NCBI GenBank assembly: GCA_963837775.1
Contig: CAWIOX010000019.1
Span: 1-64,000 of the forward strand
DNA from: CAWIOX01 sp963837775
GTDB lineage: Bacteria > Pseudomonadota > Gammaproteobacteria > Burkholderiales > Burkholderiaceae_D
Direction: 5' to 3'
Length of the DNA: 64,000 bases
The translations under genes were made by a program, and so were the position numbers. Shown here piece after piece: positions 36,611-43,937 of this stretch. Position 1 is the first letter of the stretch; every line of letters begins with the position of its first letter. The notes under the pieces are model-generated. The model saw nothing but the letters and a program-made list of their open reading frames with translations. It searched no databases and was not told the origin of the DNA.

Positions 36611-37586
36611 ATGACCAGGCCCGGTCCACCGGCAGGCCATCGACCTGCCCGATGAAGCGCACATCATAGGTAGTGGCCGGCGTCAGCGGCGCATATGGAA
36701 TGATGGCGGCGGTTGAGTAGTCGCTGTTCGGGTCGGTCGCCTGAGTCAAAAGACGCGCCGGCAAGGCGGTTCCGTTCTGGCTCACGGTGAAGGTCGAGAC
36801 GCCGACGGTCGACGTGATGTTGGCGTGGACACTGATCGGATAACCGACATTCACCCCGCTGTATTGCACTTCCGGCAAGGGATCAGGCTCTTCGGTGCCG
36901 TGATCGAATGAGGTCGGTAGTTGCTGCTGGTTGGGATACGGGTAGACTGCCACCGTGCCCTTGCCACCCCCGCGCCAAAACCGTTGGTGGTGCCGAAATC
37001 GGTCGTGAAGTAGGTATAACCGCTCGCAACAGCTCGCTGCGCCCACGCCCGCATCGCGGAACATCGGCTCGAAAATCACGAAGCGGTGATAAATCGCGGT
37101 GATCAAGGCTTCTGCCGCAGCAAATCCGGAAGCATCGCTCATGGCGGAAATCACTTCACCGCAGGCGTAAGGCGCTGATGAAGATGATAGCCGGCTCTCT
37201 GCATGCGCGACTCTGACGCGGGATAGATGATCCGGACAGCCTTCGCGCCCGGTGAAACCCGGTTTTAAAGGGTCTTGATCGTGTGTGATGACGTTGATTG
37301 ACGGCCTGATAACTGGAATGCCCCTGCGCGGCATTATCAATTTGCGGGCTTCTGGCAACAGCGGCCAGGCCCATCTGCTGGCGCCGGAAATTGAACCAGT
37401 TGAAACCATCGCTTGCGGTATTGCCGCTGAATTGCGGTGCGCCGGCTCCCGTGCCAGTTGCTGCGATGCCGCCGACGGCGCCGCGCTTACCGGACTGCTG
37501 TCGCCGCTACCGCCGCCGCATGCGGCAAGAATCAGGGACAGCGATGCGGCAGCAAGCAGCGTAAGGCAACGATTGGATTTGGTCAT
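36597..37586 (-). CDS. CAP/SCP-domain lipoprotein, several frameshifts
   Basis: Secreted or outer-membrane-anchored lipoprotein. The N-terminus LTLLAAASLSLILAACGGG has a lipobox (LAAC) followed by a Gly/Ser linker. A CAP (cysteine-rich secretory, PR-1-like) domain is recognisable in fragments: FNFRRQQMGLAAVARSPQID, ITHDQDPLKPGFTGRE, YACGEVISAMSDASG and YTYFTTDFGTTNGFG. The C-terminal 110 residues (SGVNVGYPISVHANITST, then an SFTTR ending) look like an extracellular Ig-like add-on. Frames break near 37410, 37290, 37040 and 36975. An ANR/FNR-type box lies 107 bases upstream, shared with the peptide synthetase. Function unknown; CAP proteins often bind sterols, lipids or peptidoglycan-related targets. 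Confidence 0.72.
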   Translation of the reverse strand: MTKSNRCLTLLAAASLSLILAACGGGSGDSSPVSAAPSAASQQLAREPAHRNSAAIPQAMVSTGSISGASRWAWPLLPEARKLIMPRRGIPVIRPSINVITHDQDPLKPGFTGREGCPDHLSRVRVAHAESRLSSSSAPYACGEVISAMSDASGFAAAEALITAIYHRFVIFEPMFRDAGVGAASCCERLYLLHDRFRHHQRFWRGGGKGTVAVYPYPNQQQLPTSFDHGTEEPDPLPEVQYSGVNVGYPISVHANITSTVGVSTFTVSQNGTALPARLLTQATDPNSDYSTAAIIPYAPLTPATTYDVRFIGQVDGLPVDRAWSFTTR

Positions 37587-37692
37587 CACAAGCGATCAGG
37601 AAAGAAAGTGCACGGAGAAATAACAATACGCCAATCTTAAAGCCTAATGGCGAGCGCCGTTTATGACCTCGTGTTTTACATTCAGTTGCATA

Positions 37693-37704
37693 TGATTTGC
37701 ATCA
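37693..37704. promoter_or_regulatory. ANR/FNR-type box upstream of the CAP lipoprotein
   Basis: TGAT-TTGC-ATCA followed by AA, a good FNR/ANR dyad about 110 bases before the ATG of the minus-strand CAP gene. It is identical at its core to the box upstream of the peptide synthetase. Confidence 0.62.
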
Positions 37705-37756
37705 AACTTGCGTAATTCAGCATGACGCCCGATTGCGCAGGCGCGGAGAAATCAGC

Positions 37757-38069
37757 TTACGCGAATTTGTTGAGCATTTCCGACAGGTGCAGCGCACGCT
37801 CGGCCGCTTCTTCCGGTGCTGCTCGCGCCGGCGGTGTGGGTGACCATCGAGCTGGTCAGCAGGGTCACGAATGAGCGATCCAGCGCCTTGCGGGCGGCGG
37901 CCATCTGTTGCGCCACGCCATCGCAATCGGCCGGCACCGCTGCCTTGGCCAGCAATTTCTGCACCCCGCGCAACTGCCCTTCGATACGCGCCAGACGATG
38001 CAGCAGGTCTTTCTTCTGGAGCTCGGTCAGGGCCGTGCCGCTGATGATTTTAAGAGGGGTATCGCTCAT
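37757..38069 (-). CDS. CsoR/FrmR-family (DUF156) repressor, one frameshift
   Basis: About 103 aa, all-helical tetrameric repressor family that senses Cu(I), Ni, Co or formaldehyde. DLLHRLARIEGQLRGVQKLL is the conserved first helix with the family R-x-x-R-I-x-G-Q. The first ligand Cys is present (ADCDGVAQQ). In the second helix, where the family has H-x3-C, this protein has SSMVTHT, so the canonical His is replaced by Ser and the Cys by His. The frame breaks near 37812 by a duplicated G; corrected, it ends EAAERALHLSEMLNKFA at 37757. AGGAG precedes the ATG at 38069. No metal-efflux gene is adjacent. Confidence 0.8.
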
Positions 38070-38109
38070 AATCGTTCTCCTGTCGCAAGTAATCCGGTGA
38101 TAAAAAATA

Positions 38110-38125
38110 ATACTATACGGAGTAT
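38110..38125. promoter_or_regulatory. Possible operator of the CsoR-like gene
   Basis: ATACT, six bases, AGTAT, about 41 bases upstream of the CsoR-like start codon, with AT-rich flanks. Position and symmetry suit autorepression; the G/C tract typical of CsoR operators is weak (only CGG). Confidence 0.4.
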
Positions 38126-38159
38126 CCTAGCATTATTCATCCGGTGCGTCACGCTGTCA

Positions 38160-39608
38160 TTACGCGCCCAACGCGGCCGGAAACCGCACCACAACCCGCA
38201 AGCCGCGGCCATGCTCGCCGTCCAGCAGGACCAGCTCCGCACCATGCAATGCGGCAATGTCGCGCACGATGGCCAGACCCAGGCCGGCGCCGCCCGGATT
38301 GCTGTCGAGCGCAGTGGGCGAGCGGTAAAACGGCGCAAACACCCGGCTGCGTTCGGTGGCCGGAATGCCGACGCCGCTATCGGCCACTTCCAGCGTCGGG
38401 CATGCGCCGGTACTGACGCGCAGTACGACCCGGCCGCCGGGCGGCGTGTAGCGGATCGCGTTATCGACCAGGTTGACCATCATTTCATGCAATAGCAGCG
38501 CATTGCCGTGCACCGTCGCATCGTGCTCGCCTTCCAGCGACAGGTCGATCTGTTTCCTGAATGCCGCCGGCGCCAGTTCCAGTCCGACCTGGCGCGCGCC
38601 CTGCAGCAGCGAAACGTCCGCCATCTGCCCGTCCTCCGCGCCATGTTCGGCGCGCGCCAGCGTCAGCAGCCGGTTCGCCAGATGGACCGCGGAATCGGTG
38701 GTGGCAGCGATGCTGGCCACGATGTCGCGCAGCGCCTGCGGATCATTTTCCCGCAATGCCAGTTCGGCTTGCGTCTTGAGTACCGTCAATGGCGTGCGCA
38801 GCTGATGCGAGGCATCGGCGATGAAGCGGCGCTGGCCGCTGATCAGGGTCTGCAGGCGCGCCATGTAACCGTTCATCGCGATGATCAGGGGCCGCACCTC
38901 CTTGTGCACCAGCGCCGGATCGAAGTCCGACAAATCGGTCGGTGCGCGTTCCGCCACCGCGCCTTTGAGCAGCATCAGCGGTCGCAGCACGAAGCGCACC
39001 GCAATCCATACCAGCAGCGCAACTGCCAGCACCAGACCGGCCTGGCGCCATAAGGTATCGAACAGGATCTTGCGCGACAGGCCGCGGCGCGCACCCAGCG
39101 TCTCGCCGACCTGGATCAGCGCAATGCCGCGCATCGTATCGTCATACACCGGCTGCAGCAGCGCGGCAATGCGTATCGGCTCGCCGTGGTAGTTCGCATG
39201 ATAAAAGCGCACCAGCGCCGGATATATTTGCGAGCGCGGCACATCGGACGGCACCGCCGGCAAGTCCTCGTAGCCGGACACATATTCGCCATGGATGCCG
39301 GACACCTTGTAATAAATCCGCCCCAGCGTGTCGGTCTCGAAGCTGTCGAGCGCAACGTAAGGGACATCGGCCACCACCTTGCCATTGACGATCGACACCC
39401 GTTCGGCCAGCGCCCGGGTCGACGCCAGCAGCGAGCGGTCGTAGGCCAGGTCGGCGGCATCCAGCGCATTGTTGTAGACCGACACTGCATTGAGCGCGAC
39501 CATGACCAGCAGCGGAATCAGCAGCCAGCGCAATAATTGCCCGCGCAGGCTGCCTAGCGCCTTGCCGGTAGCGGCGATATCCGGCGCGGCCTGGTCAGCC
39601 GCTGTCAT
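38160..39608 (-). CDS. TctE-like sensor histidine kinase
   Basis: 482 aa membrane kinase. One transmembrane helix near residues 28-48 (LLRWLLIPLLVMVALNAVSV) and a second near 188-208 (GLVLAVALLVWIAVRFVL) flank a periplasmic sensor domain of the two-component-sensor N-terminal type found in TctE proteins. The cytoplasmic part has a HAMP-like linker, the phospho-acceptor His in IADASHQLRTPLTVL, N box MMVNLVDNAIRYTPPGG, G1 VADSGVGIPA and G2 GAGLGLAIVRDI. Its ATG overlaps the stop of the response-regulator gene (the two ORFs share 4 bases). By family, it likely senses tricarboxylates or related carboxylic acids. Frame intact. Confidence 0.92.
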   Translation of the reverse strand: MTAADQAAPDIAATGKALGSLRGQLLRWLLIPLLVMVALNAVSVYNNALDAADLAYDRSLLASTRALAERVSIVNGKVVADVPYVALDSFETDTLGRIYYKVSGIHGEYVSGYEDLPAVPSDVPRSQIYPALVRFYHANYHGEPIRIAALLQPVYDDTMRGIALIQVGETLGARRGLSRKILFDTLWRQAGLVLAVALLVWIAVRFVLRPLMLLKGAVAERAPTDLSDFDPALVHKEVRPLIIAMNGYMARLQTLISGQRRFIADASHQLRTPLTVLKTQAELALRENDPQALRDIVASIAATTDSAVHLANRLLTLARAEHGAEDGQMADVSLLQGARQVGLELAPAAFRKQIDLSLEGEHDATVHGNALLLHEMMVNLVDNAIRYTPPGGRVVLRVSTGACPTLEVADSGVGIPATERSRVFAPFYRSPTALDSNPGGAGLGLAIVRDIAALHGAELVLLDGEHGRGLRVVVRFPAALGA

Positions 39609-40297
39609 TTTTGGTCTTTGGCGGCCAGCAGGTAGCCGATGCCGCGCAGCGTGGTGATGGCGGCGGCGCCGGTCGGCACGCTCTCCAGTTTCTTGCGCAG
39701 CCGGTGGATGTAAATTTCGATCGCATCGAGGTTGACGTCGTCGTCCAGTTTGAACACTTCATCGAACAGCTTCTCTTTCGGCACCGCCCGCCCGACGCGG
39801 GTGATCAGCACTTCCAGCACCGCATGTTCGCGCGGGGTCAGCGCCAACGGTGCGCCGCCATAGGAAAACATGCGCGTGACGGTGTCGAACTGCAGGCTGG
39901 CGCACACATGCACCACCGCTTCGTTGCCCTGGCTGCGGCGCAGCAGCGCCTTGACCCGCGCTTCCAGCTCCGCCAGTTCGAACGGTTTGGCCAGGTAATC
40001 GTCGGCGCCCAGGTTCAGCCCCTGCACCCGCTCGTTCAGGCCGCCGCGGGCGGTCAGGATCAGCACCGGCGTCTTGCCGCGCGCCCCGCCTCTGGCGCGC
40101 AGCCGTTTCAGCACATCCAGTCCGTCCAATTTCGGCAGCGTCAGGTCGAGGATCACCAGCCCGTAATCCTGGGTATGCAGCAGCGCGTCGGCATCGGCGC
40201 CGTTCAGCGCGCATTCGACCGACAGGTGCGCGTCGCGCAGCGCTTTGGCCAGCCAGCGGGAAAGTTCAATATGGTCTTCGACGAGTAATAGGCGCAT
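39605..40297 (-). CDS. OmpR/TctD-like response regulator
   Basis: 230 aa. The receiver domain has acidic residues LLLVEDH, phospho-acceptor Asp51 in VILDLTLPKLDG, and Lys in YLAKPFE. The C-terminal winged helix of OmpR type has ALTPREHAVLEVLI and IYIHRLRKKLE. It is first in the operon with the sensor kinase (4-base overlap) and divergent from the porin gene. The linked porin, Bug receptor and ABC genes on the other strand are the probable targets, as for TctDE-controlled citrate uptake. Frame intact. Confidence 0.93.
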   Translation of the reverse strand: MRLLLVEDHIELSRWLAKALRDAHLSVECALNGADADALLHTQDYGLVILDLTLPKLDGLDVLKRLRARGGARGKTPVLILTARGGLNERVQGLNLGADDYLAKPFELAELEARVKALLRRSQGNEAVVHVCASLQFDTVTRMFSYGGAPLALTPREHAVLEVLITRVGRAVPKEKLFDEVFKLDDDVNLDAIEIYIHRLRKKLESVPTGAAAITTLRGIGYLLAAKDQK

Positions 40298-40304
40298 GGT
40301 TTCT

Positions 40305-40327
40305 CATATTACATGGTGTCCCATATT
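40305..40327. promoter_or_regulatory. Direct repeat CATATT-N11-CATATT before the response-regulator gene
   Basis: Two CATATT words separated by 11 bases, 8-30 bases upstream of the response-regulator start and within the divergent region to the porin. OmpR-type regulators bind direct repeats with this kind of spacing, so it is a candidate site; the evidence is positional only. Confidence 0.35.
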
Positions 40328-40474
40328 GCTGTCAGTCGGAGCGGTTCAACAAGCCGCAGCCGGAAATGCCAAGTTGATTAATGTCAACTGAAAGCGGATT
40401 GAAAGCTTGCACCCGCATCCTGTGCAGCGCGACTGAACAATCAGCTCGCTTCAATAATTTCAGGAGACAATGTA

Positions 40475-41452
40475 ATGAAAAAAACACTACTCGCCACGCT
40501 GCTGCTGGGGGCTTTCAGCGCCACCGCATCGGCCCAGACCAACGTCACCGTCTACGGCCTGCTGGATGTCGGCATCACGTCGGAAAGCGGCGCTCCGGGC
40601 GGCTCGAAGGTCACGCTGGGCAGCGGCATCCAGTCCGGTTCACGGCTGGGCTTCAAGGGCAGCGAAGATCTGGGCGGCGGCCTGACGGCGATTTTCACGC
40701 TGGAAAACGGCTTCAATCCGGATGACGGCACGCAGGGCCAGGGCCGCCTGTTCGGGCGTCAGGCGTTTGTCGGCCTGCAGGGCGGCTTCGGCACGGTCAC
40801 CGCCGGGCGCCAGTATGCGCCGCTGTGGTCGGCCATCGACAGCCTCGATCCGGTCGACGGGATTGCCGGCGGTTCCCACAACCTGATGCGCAGGGATGTG
40901 CGCACCGACAACACCATCAAGTACGCGTCGCCCAAGCTGAACGGCGTCTCCGGCGAACTGGCATACAGTTTTGGCGAAGTCGCCGGCAATAGCGCCGCCA
41001 GCCGCATCCTGGGTGGCGCACTGGCGTATGCGAACGGCCCGCTGGTGCTGAAACTGGCGCACCAGAACAAGAATAACGCGACCGACACCGACAGCAGCAA
41101 GAGCACCTACCTGGGCGGCAGCTACGATTTCGGCATGGTCAAGGCGCTGCTCGGCTATGAAGTCAACAAGGGTGTCGGCGCAATCGACGACAAGGTTGCG
41201 GTCGTCGGTGCAGTAGTACCGTTCGGCGCCAGCACCGTGATGCTTTCCTACACCAGGAAGGACGACAAATCGGCCGCCAACGACGATGCCAAGCAGGTCG
41301 CTCTGGCCTACACCTATGCGCTCTCCAAGCGCACCAATCTGTATTCGTCGTATACCCGCATCAATAACGAGAACACGCTGGTTTCCCGCACCAGAACCGG
41401 CGACGGCAGCGGCGACCGCGAGTTCAATGTCGGCATCCGCCACAAGTTCTGA
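40475..41452 (+). CDS. Gram-negative trimeric porin
   Basis: 325 aa outer membrane beta-barrel. The signal peptide MKKTLLATLLLGAFSATASA is followed by QTNVTVYGLLDVGI and the family segments GSRLGFKGSEDLGGGLTAIF and LFGRQAFVGLQGGFGTVTAG. The last residue is Phe (GIRHKF), the usual outer-membrane assembly signal. AGGAG lies about 12 bases before the ATG. Its place opposite the TctDE-like pair and before a Bug receptor and an ABC importer suggests it admits the same carboxylate-type substrate. A hairpin follows. Frame intact. Confidence 0.94.
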   Translation: MKKTLLATLLLGAFSATASAQTNVTVYGLLDVGITSESGAPGGSKVTLGSGIQSGSRLGFKGSEDLGGGLTAIFTLENGFNPDDGTQGQGRLFGRQAFVGLQGGFGTVTAGRQYAPLWSAIDSLDPVDGIAGGSHNLMRRDVRTDNTIKYASPKLNGVSGELAYSFGEVAGNSAASRILGGALAYANGPLVLKLAHQNKNNATDTDSSKSTYLGGSYDFGMVKALLGYEVNKGVGAIDDKVAVVGAVVPFGASTVMLSYTRKDDKSAANDDAKQVALAYTYALSKRTNLYSSYTRINNENTLVSRTRTGDGSGDREFNVGIRHKF

Positions 41453-41471
41453 TCGCTCAGGCTGCTGACGG

Positions 41472-41497
41472 CGGCAGGCATCCGCGGGTGCCTGCCG
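41472..41497 (+). terminator. Hairpin after the porin gene
   Basis: CGGCAGGCA, 8-base loop, TGCCTGCCG; a perfect 9-bp GC stem about 20 bases after the porin stop, without a T run. Likely a 3' stabilising or Rho-assisted end. Confidence 0.55.
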
Positions 41498-41597
41498 GCT
41501 GATTGCCACAGCCATTTTCTGGCTCACTACAAAATTTTTACAATCTGCGCATAATCGGGTTCAGACGAAAGCTAAATGAAAGTTTGAGGCAGCTAAG

Positions 41598-42644
41598 ATG
41601 GGTTCCATAGTCCTTGATCCTGTTAATCGCTTAACGACGCTAAAAATGTTCCGTGCCATGACCAACAGCATCAAACCAATGCGCAGCCTGCTGGCAGCCG
41701 GCTTGCTGGCGGCGTGCGCCACTGCGCTGGCTGCGCCGCAGTGCATCGTGCCGGCCAAACCGGGCGGCGGCATGGACCTGACCTGCAAGCTGGCGCAACA
41801 GGGGCTGACCCGTGCCGGCGGCAGCAATGAAGCGCCGTTGCACATCAGTTATCTGCCCGGCGGGATTGGCGCGGTAGCGTGGAATTCGGTGGTGTCGCAA
41901 AAGCGCGGCGAGGCCGATACGCTGGTGGCGTTCTCGGGCGGCTCGCTGCTGAACCTGGCCGAAGGCAAGTACGGCCGGGCCTCGGCGGCAGACGTGCGCT
42001 GGGTCGCGGCGCTCGGCACCGACTACGGGATGATTGCGGTGCGCAGGGATTCGCCCTACAAGACCCTGCGCGACCTGGTTGCCGCCTGGAAGAAGAATCC
42101 GACGCAAGTCACGATCGGCGCCGGCGGCACCATCGGCAGCCAGGACTGGCTGAAGGTAGCCCAGATCGCCAGGCAGGGCGGCGTCGATATCAGGGACCTG
42201 CGCTTCGTCGCGCTGGAGGGCGGCGGCGAAGCATTCACCGCATTGCTGGCCGGTCACGTGCAGGCGGTATCGGGCGATGTGTCGGAAGCGATGCTGCATG
42301 CGGGCGTGGACAAGAAGAATCCGGAAATCCGGGTGCTGGCGGTGCTGTCGGATGCCCGCCTGCCGGGCGTGCTGGCCAATGTGCCGACCGCGCGCGAGCA
42401 GGGTTTCGACGTGACCTGGCCGATCATCCGCGGCCTGTACATGGGTTCGCATGCGTCCGATGCGGATTACCGCAAATGGGTCGCGCGCTTTGCGCAGGCG
42501 ATGGCCGCGCCCGATTTCGATCGCCTGCGCACCGAACATGGGCTGTATCCGTTCGCGATGACGGGCGATGCGCTCACCAGCTACATCAACAAGACCGTCG
42601 ACAACTACGGCAAGCAGGCCAAAGAACTGGGGCTGGTCCGATAA
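41598..42644 (+). CDS. Bug/TctC-family tricarboxylate-type periplasmic receptor
   Basis: Periplasmic binding protein of the tripartite tricarboxylate transporter family. The pattern after the signal peptide (QCIVPAKPGGGMDLTC) is the Bug-family P-x-x-P-G-G-G-x-D ligand loop. GGIGAVAWNSV, IGAGGTIGSQDWL and FDVTWPIIRGLYM are also typical. The signal peptide fits a start at 41658 (MTNSIKPMRSLLAAGLLAA) or 41679; the upstream ATG at 41598 has a GAGG before it, so the true start is uncertain. No tctA/tctB membrane genes are adjacent; as in many betaproteobacteria the receptor may be an orphan serving sensing with the TctDE-like system. Confidence 0.87.
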   Translation: MGSIVLDPVNRLTTLKMFRAMTNSIKPMRSLLAAGLLAACATALAAPQCIVPAKPGGGMDLTCKLAQQGLTRAGGSNEAPLHISYLPGGIGAVAWNSVVSQKRGEADTLVAFSGGSLLNLAEGKYGRASAADVRWVAALGTDYGMIAVRRDSPYKTLRDLVAAWKKNPTQVTIGAGGTIGSQDWLKVAQIARQGGVDIRDLRFVALEGGGEAFTALLAGHVQAVSGDVSEAMLHAGVDKKNPEIRVLAVLSDARLPGVLANVPTAREQGFDVTWPIIRGLYMGSHASDADYRKWVARFAQAMAAPDFDRLRTEHGLYPFAMTGDALTSYINKTVDNYGKQAKELGLVR

Positions 42645-42714
42645 ACAAGCCAAGCAGCAAGCAGCAGGAAGTACCGCAGCACCACTATTTCAATAACTAG
42701 AAGGAGACCACACC

Positions 42715-43812
42715 ATGTTTTCAAAAAATCGTATCGCAGCCGCCATCGGCGCACTCGCCGCCAGCGCCACCATCGGCGCACTGGCGCAGGCCCCGGCCGG
42801 CTATCCGGCCGATTACGGCAAGATCGTCGATGCCGCCAAGAAAGAAGGCAAGCTGGTGATTTACGGCGCCACCGACAGCAAGGCCACCGCGCCGCTGATC
42901 AAGGATTTCAACGCGCTGTATCCGGGCATCACGATCGAATACAACGACATGAATTCGACCGAAGTCTACAACCGCTACATCTCCGAAGTGGCCGCCGGCG
43001 GCACCACCGCCGACCTGCTGTGGTCGTCGGCGATGGACCTGCAGATGCGGCTGGCGTCCGACGGCTATGCGCTGCCCTACAAATCGGTCGAAGCCAGCAA
43101 GGTGCCGGGCTGGGCGATCTGGAACGACATGGCCTACGGCACCACCTTCGAGCCGGCCGCGATCGTCTACAACAAGCGCCTGCTCGATCCCAAGGAAGTG
43201 CCGGCCACCCATGCCGACTTCGCCAAGCTGATCACCAAGGAAAAATTCAAGGACAAGGTCACCACCTACGACATCGAAAAATCCGGCGTCGGCTTCATGT
43301 TCATGACCCAGGATTCGCGCAACTACGCTGATTTTGCCGGGCTGGAAAATGCGTTCGGCGCGGCCAAGGTGCGGGTCCAGTCGTCGACCGGCACCATGCT
43401 CGAGCGCATCTCGTCCGGCGAAAACCTGATCGGCTACAACGTGCTCGGTTCGTATGCGCTGGTGCGCGCCAAGACCGATCCGTCGCTCGGGGTCGTGCTG
43501 CCCAAGGATTACACGCTGATCCTGTCGCGCGTGCTGTTCATCAGCAAGAGCTCCACCCATGTGAATGCGGCCAAGCTGTGGCTCGACTACATGCTGTCGC
43601 AGCGCGGCCAGACCATCATCGCCAACGACTCGAAACTGTACGCGATCCGGGCCGACGTCAAGGGTGAAACCACCTCGGCCGACCTGATCAAGCAGATCGG
43701 CGCGGCCAACCTGAAGCCGATGCCGGTCAGCCCGATGCTGCTGCAATTCCTCGGACCGAAAAAACGCCTGGATTTCCTGAAGCAGTGGAAAGAGAGCGCC
43801 GGCAAGAAGTAA
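42715..43812 (+). CDS. ABC importer periplasmic binding protein (FbpA/PhnS/AfuA-like)
   Basis: 365 aa, cluster of type 1/ferric-type binding proteins. Signal peptide MFSKNRIAAAIGALAASATI up to ALAQA, then VDAAKKEGKLVIYGATDSK (the usual first strand and ligand loop), TADLLWSSAMDLQ, YGTTFEPAAIVYN and VLGSYALVRAKTDPSLGVVL. AAGGAG precedes the ATG. It lacks the paired Tyr-Tyr that marks ferric-binding proteins (FbpA), so an organic anion such as phosphoglycerate, phosphonate or a carboxylate is as likely as iron. A GC hairpin separates it from the permease gene. Frame intact. Confidence 0.87.
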   Translation: MFSKNRIAAAIGALAASATIGALAQAPAGYPADYGKIVDAAKKEGKLVIYGATDSKATAPLIKDFNALYPGITIEYNDMNSTEVYNRYISEVAAGGTTADLLWSSAMDLQMRLASDGYALPYKSVEASKVPGWAIWNDMAYGTTFEPAAIVYNKRLLDPKEVPATHADFAKLITKEKFKDKVTTYDIEKSGVGFMFMTQDSRNYADFAGLENAFGAAKVRVQSSTGTMLERISSGENLIGYNVLGSYALVRAKTDPSLGVVLPKDYTLILSRVLFISKSSTHVNAAKLWLDYMLSQRGQTIIANDSKLYAIRADVKGETTSADLIKQIGAANLKPMPVSPMLLQFLGPKKRLDFLKQWKESAGKK

Positions 43813-43819
43813 TGCCGGT

Positions 43820-43855
43820 GCGCTGCGCTGTCGCGTCAAGCGCACAGCGCAGCGC
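43820..43855 (+). terminator. Intra-operon hairpin between receptor and permease
   Basis: GCGCTGCGCTGT pairs with ACAGCGCAGCGC across a 12-base loop, 8 bases after the receptor stop. Such hairpins commonly stabilise the receptor mRNA and reduce downstream transcription, giving more receptor than permease. Confidence 0.6.
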
Positions 43856-43937
43856 CGCCCGAAAGCTTTAAGACTGGCAACCAGTTTGCCGCGTGCCGAC
43901 GCTATCGGCACGTCCCCTCCATTCATCGGACACTGTG

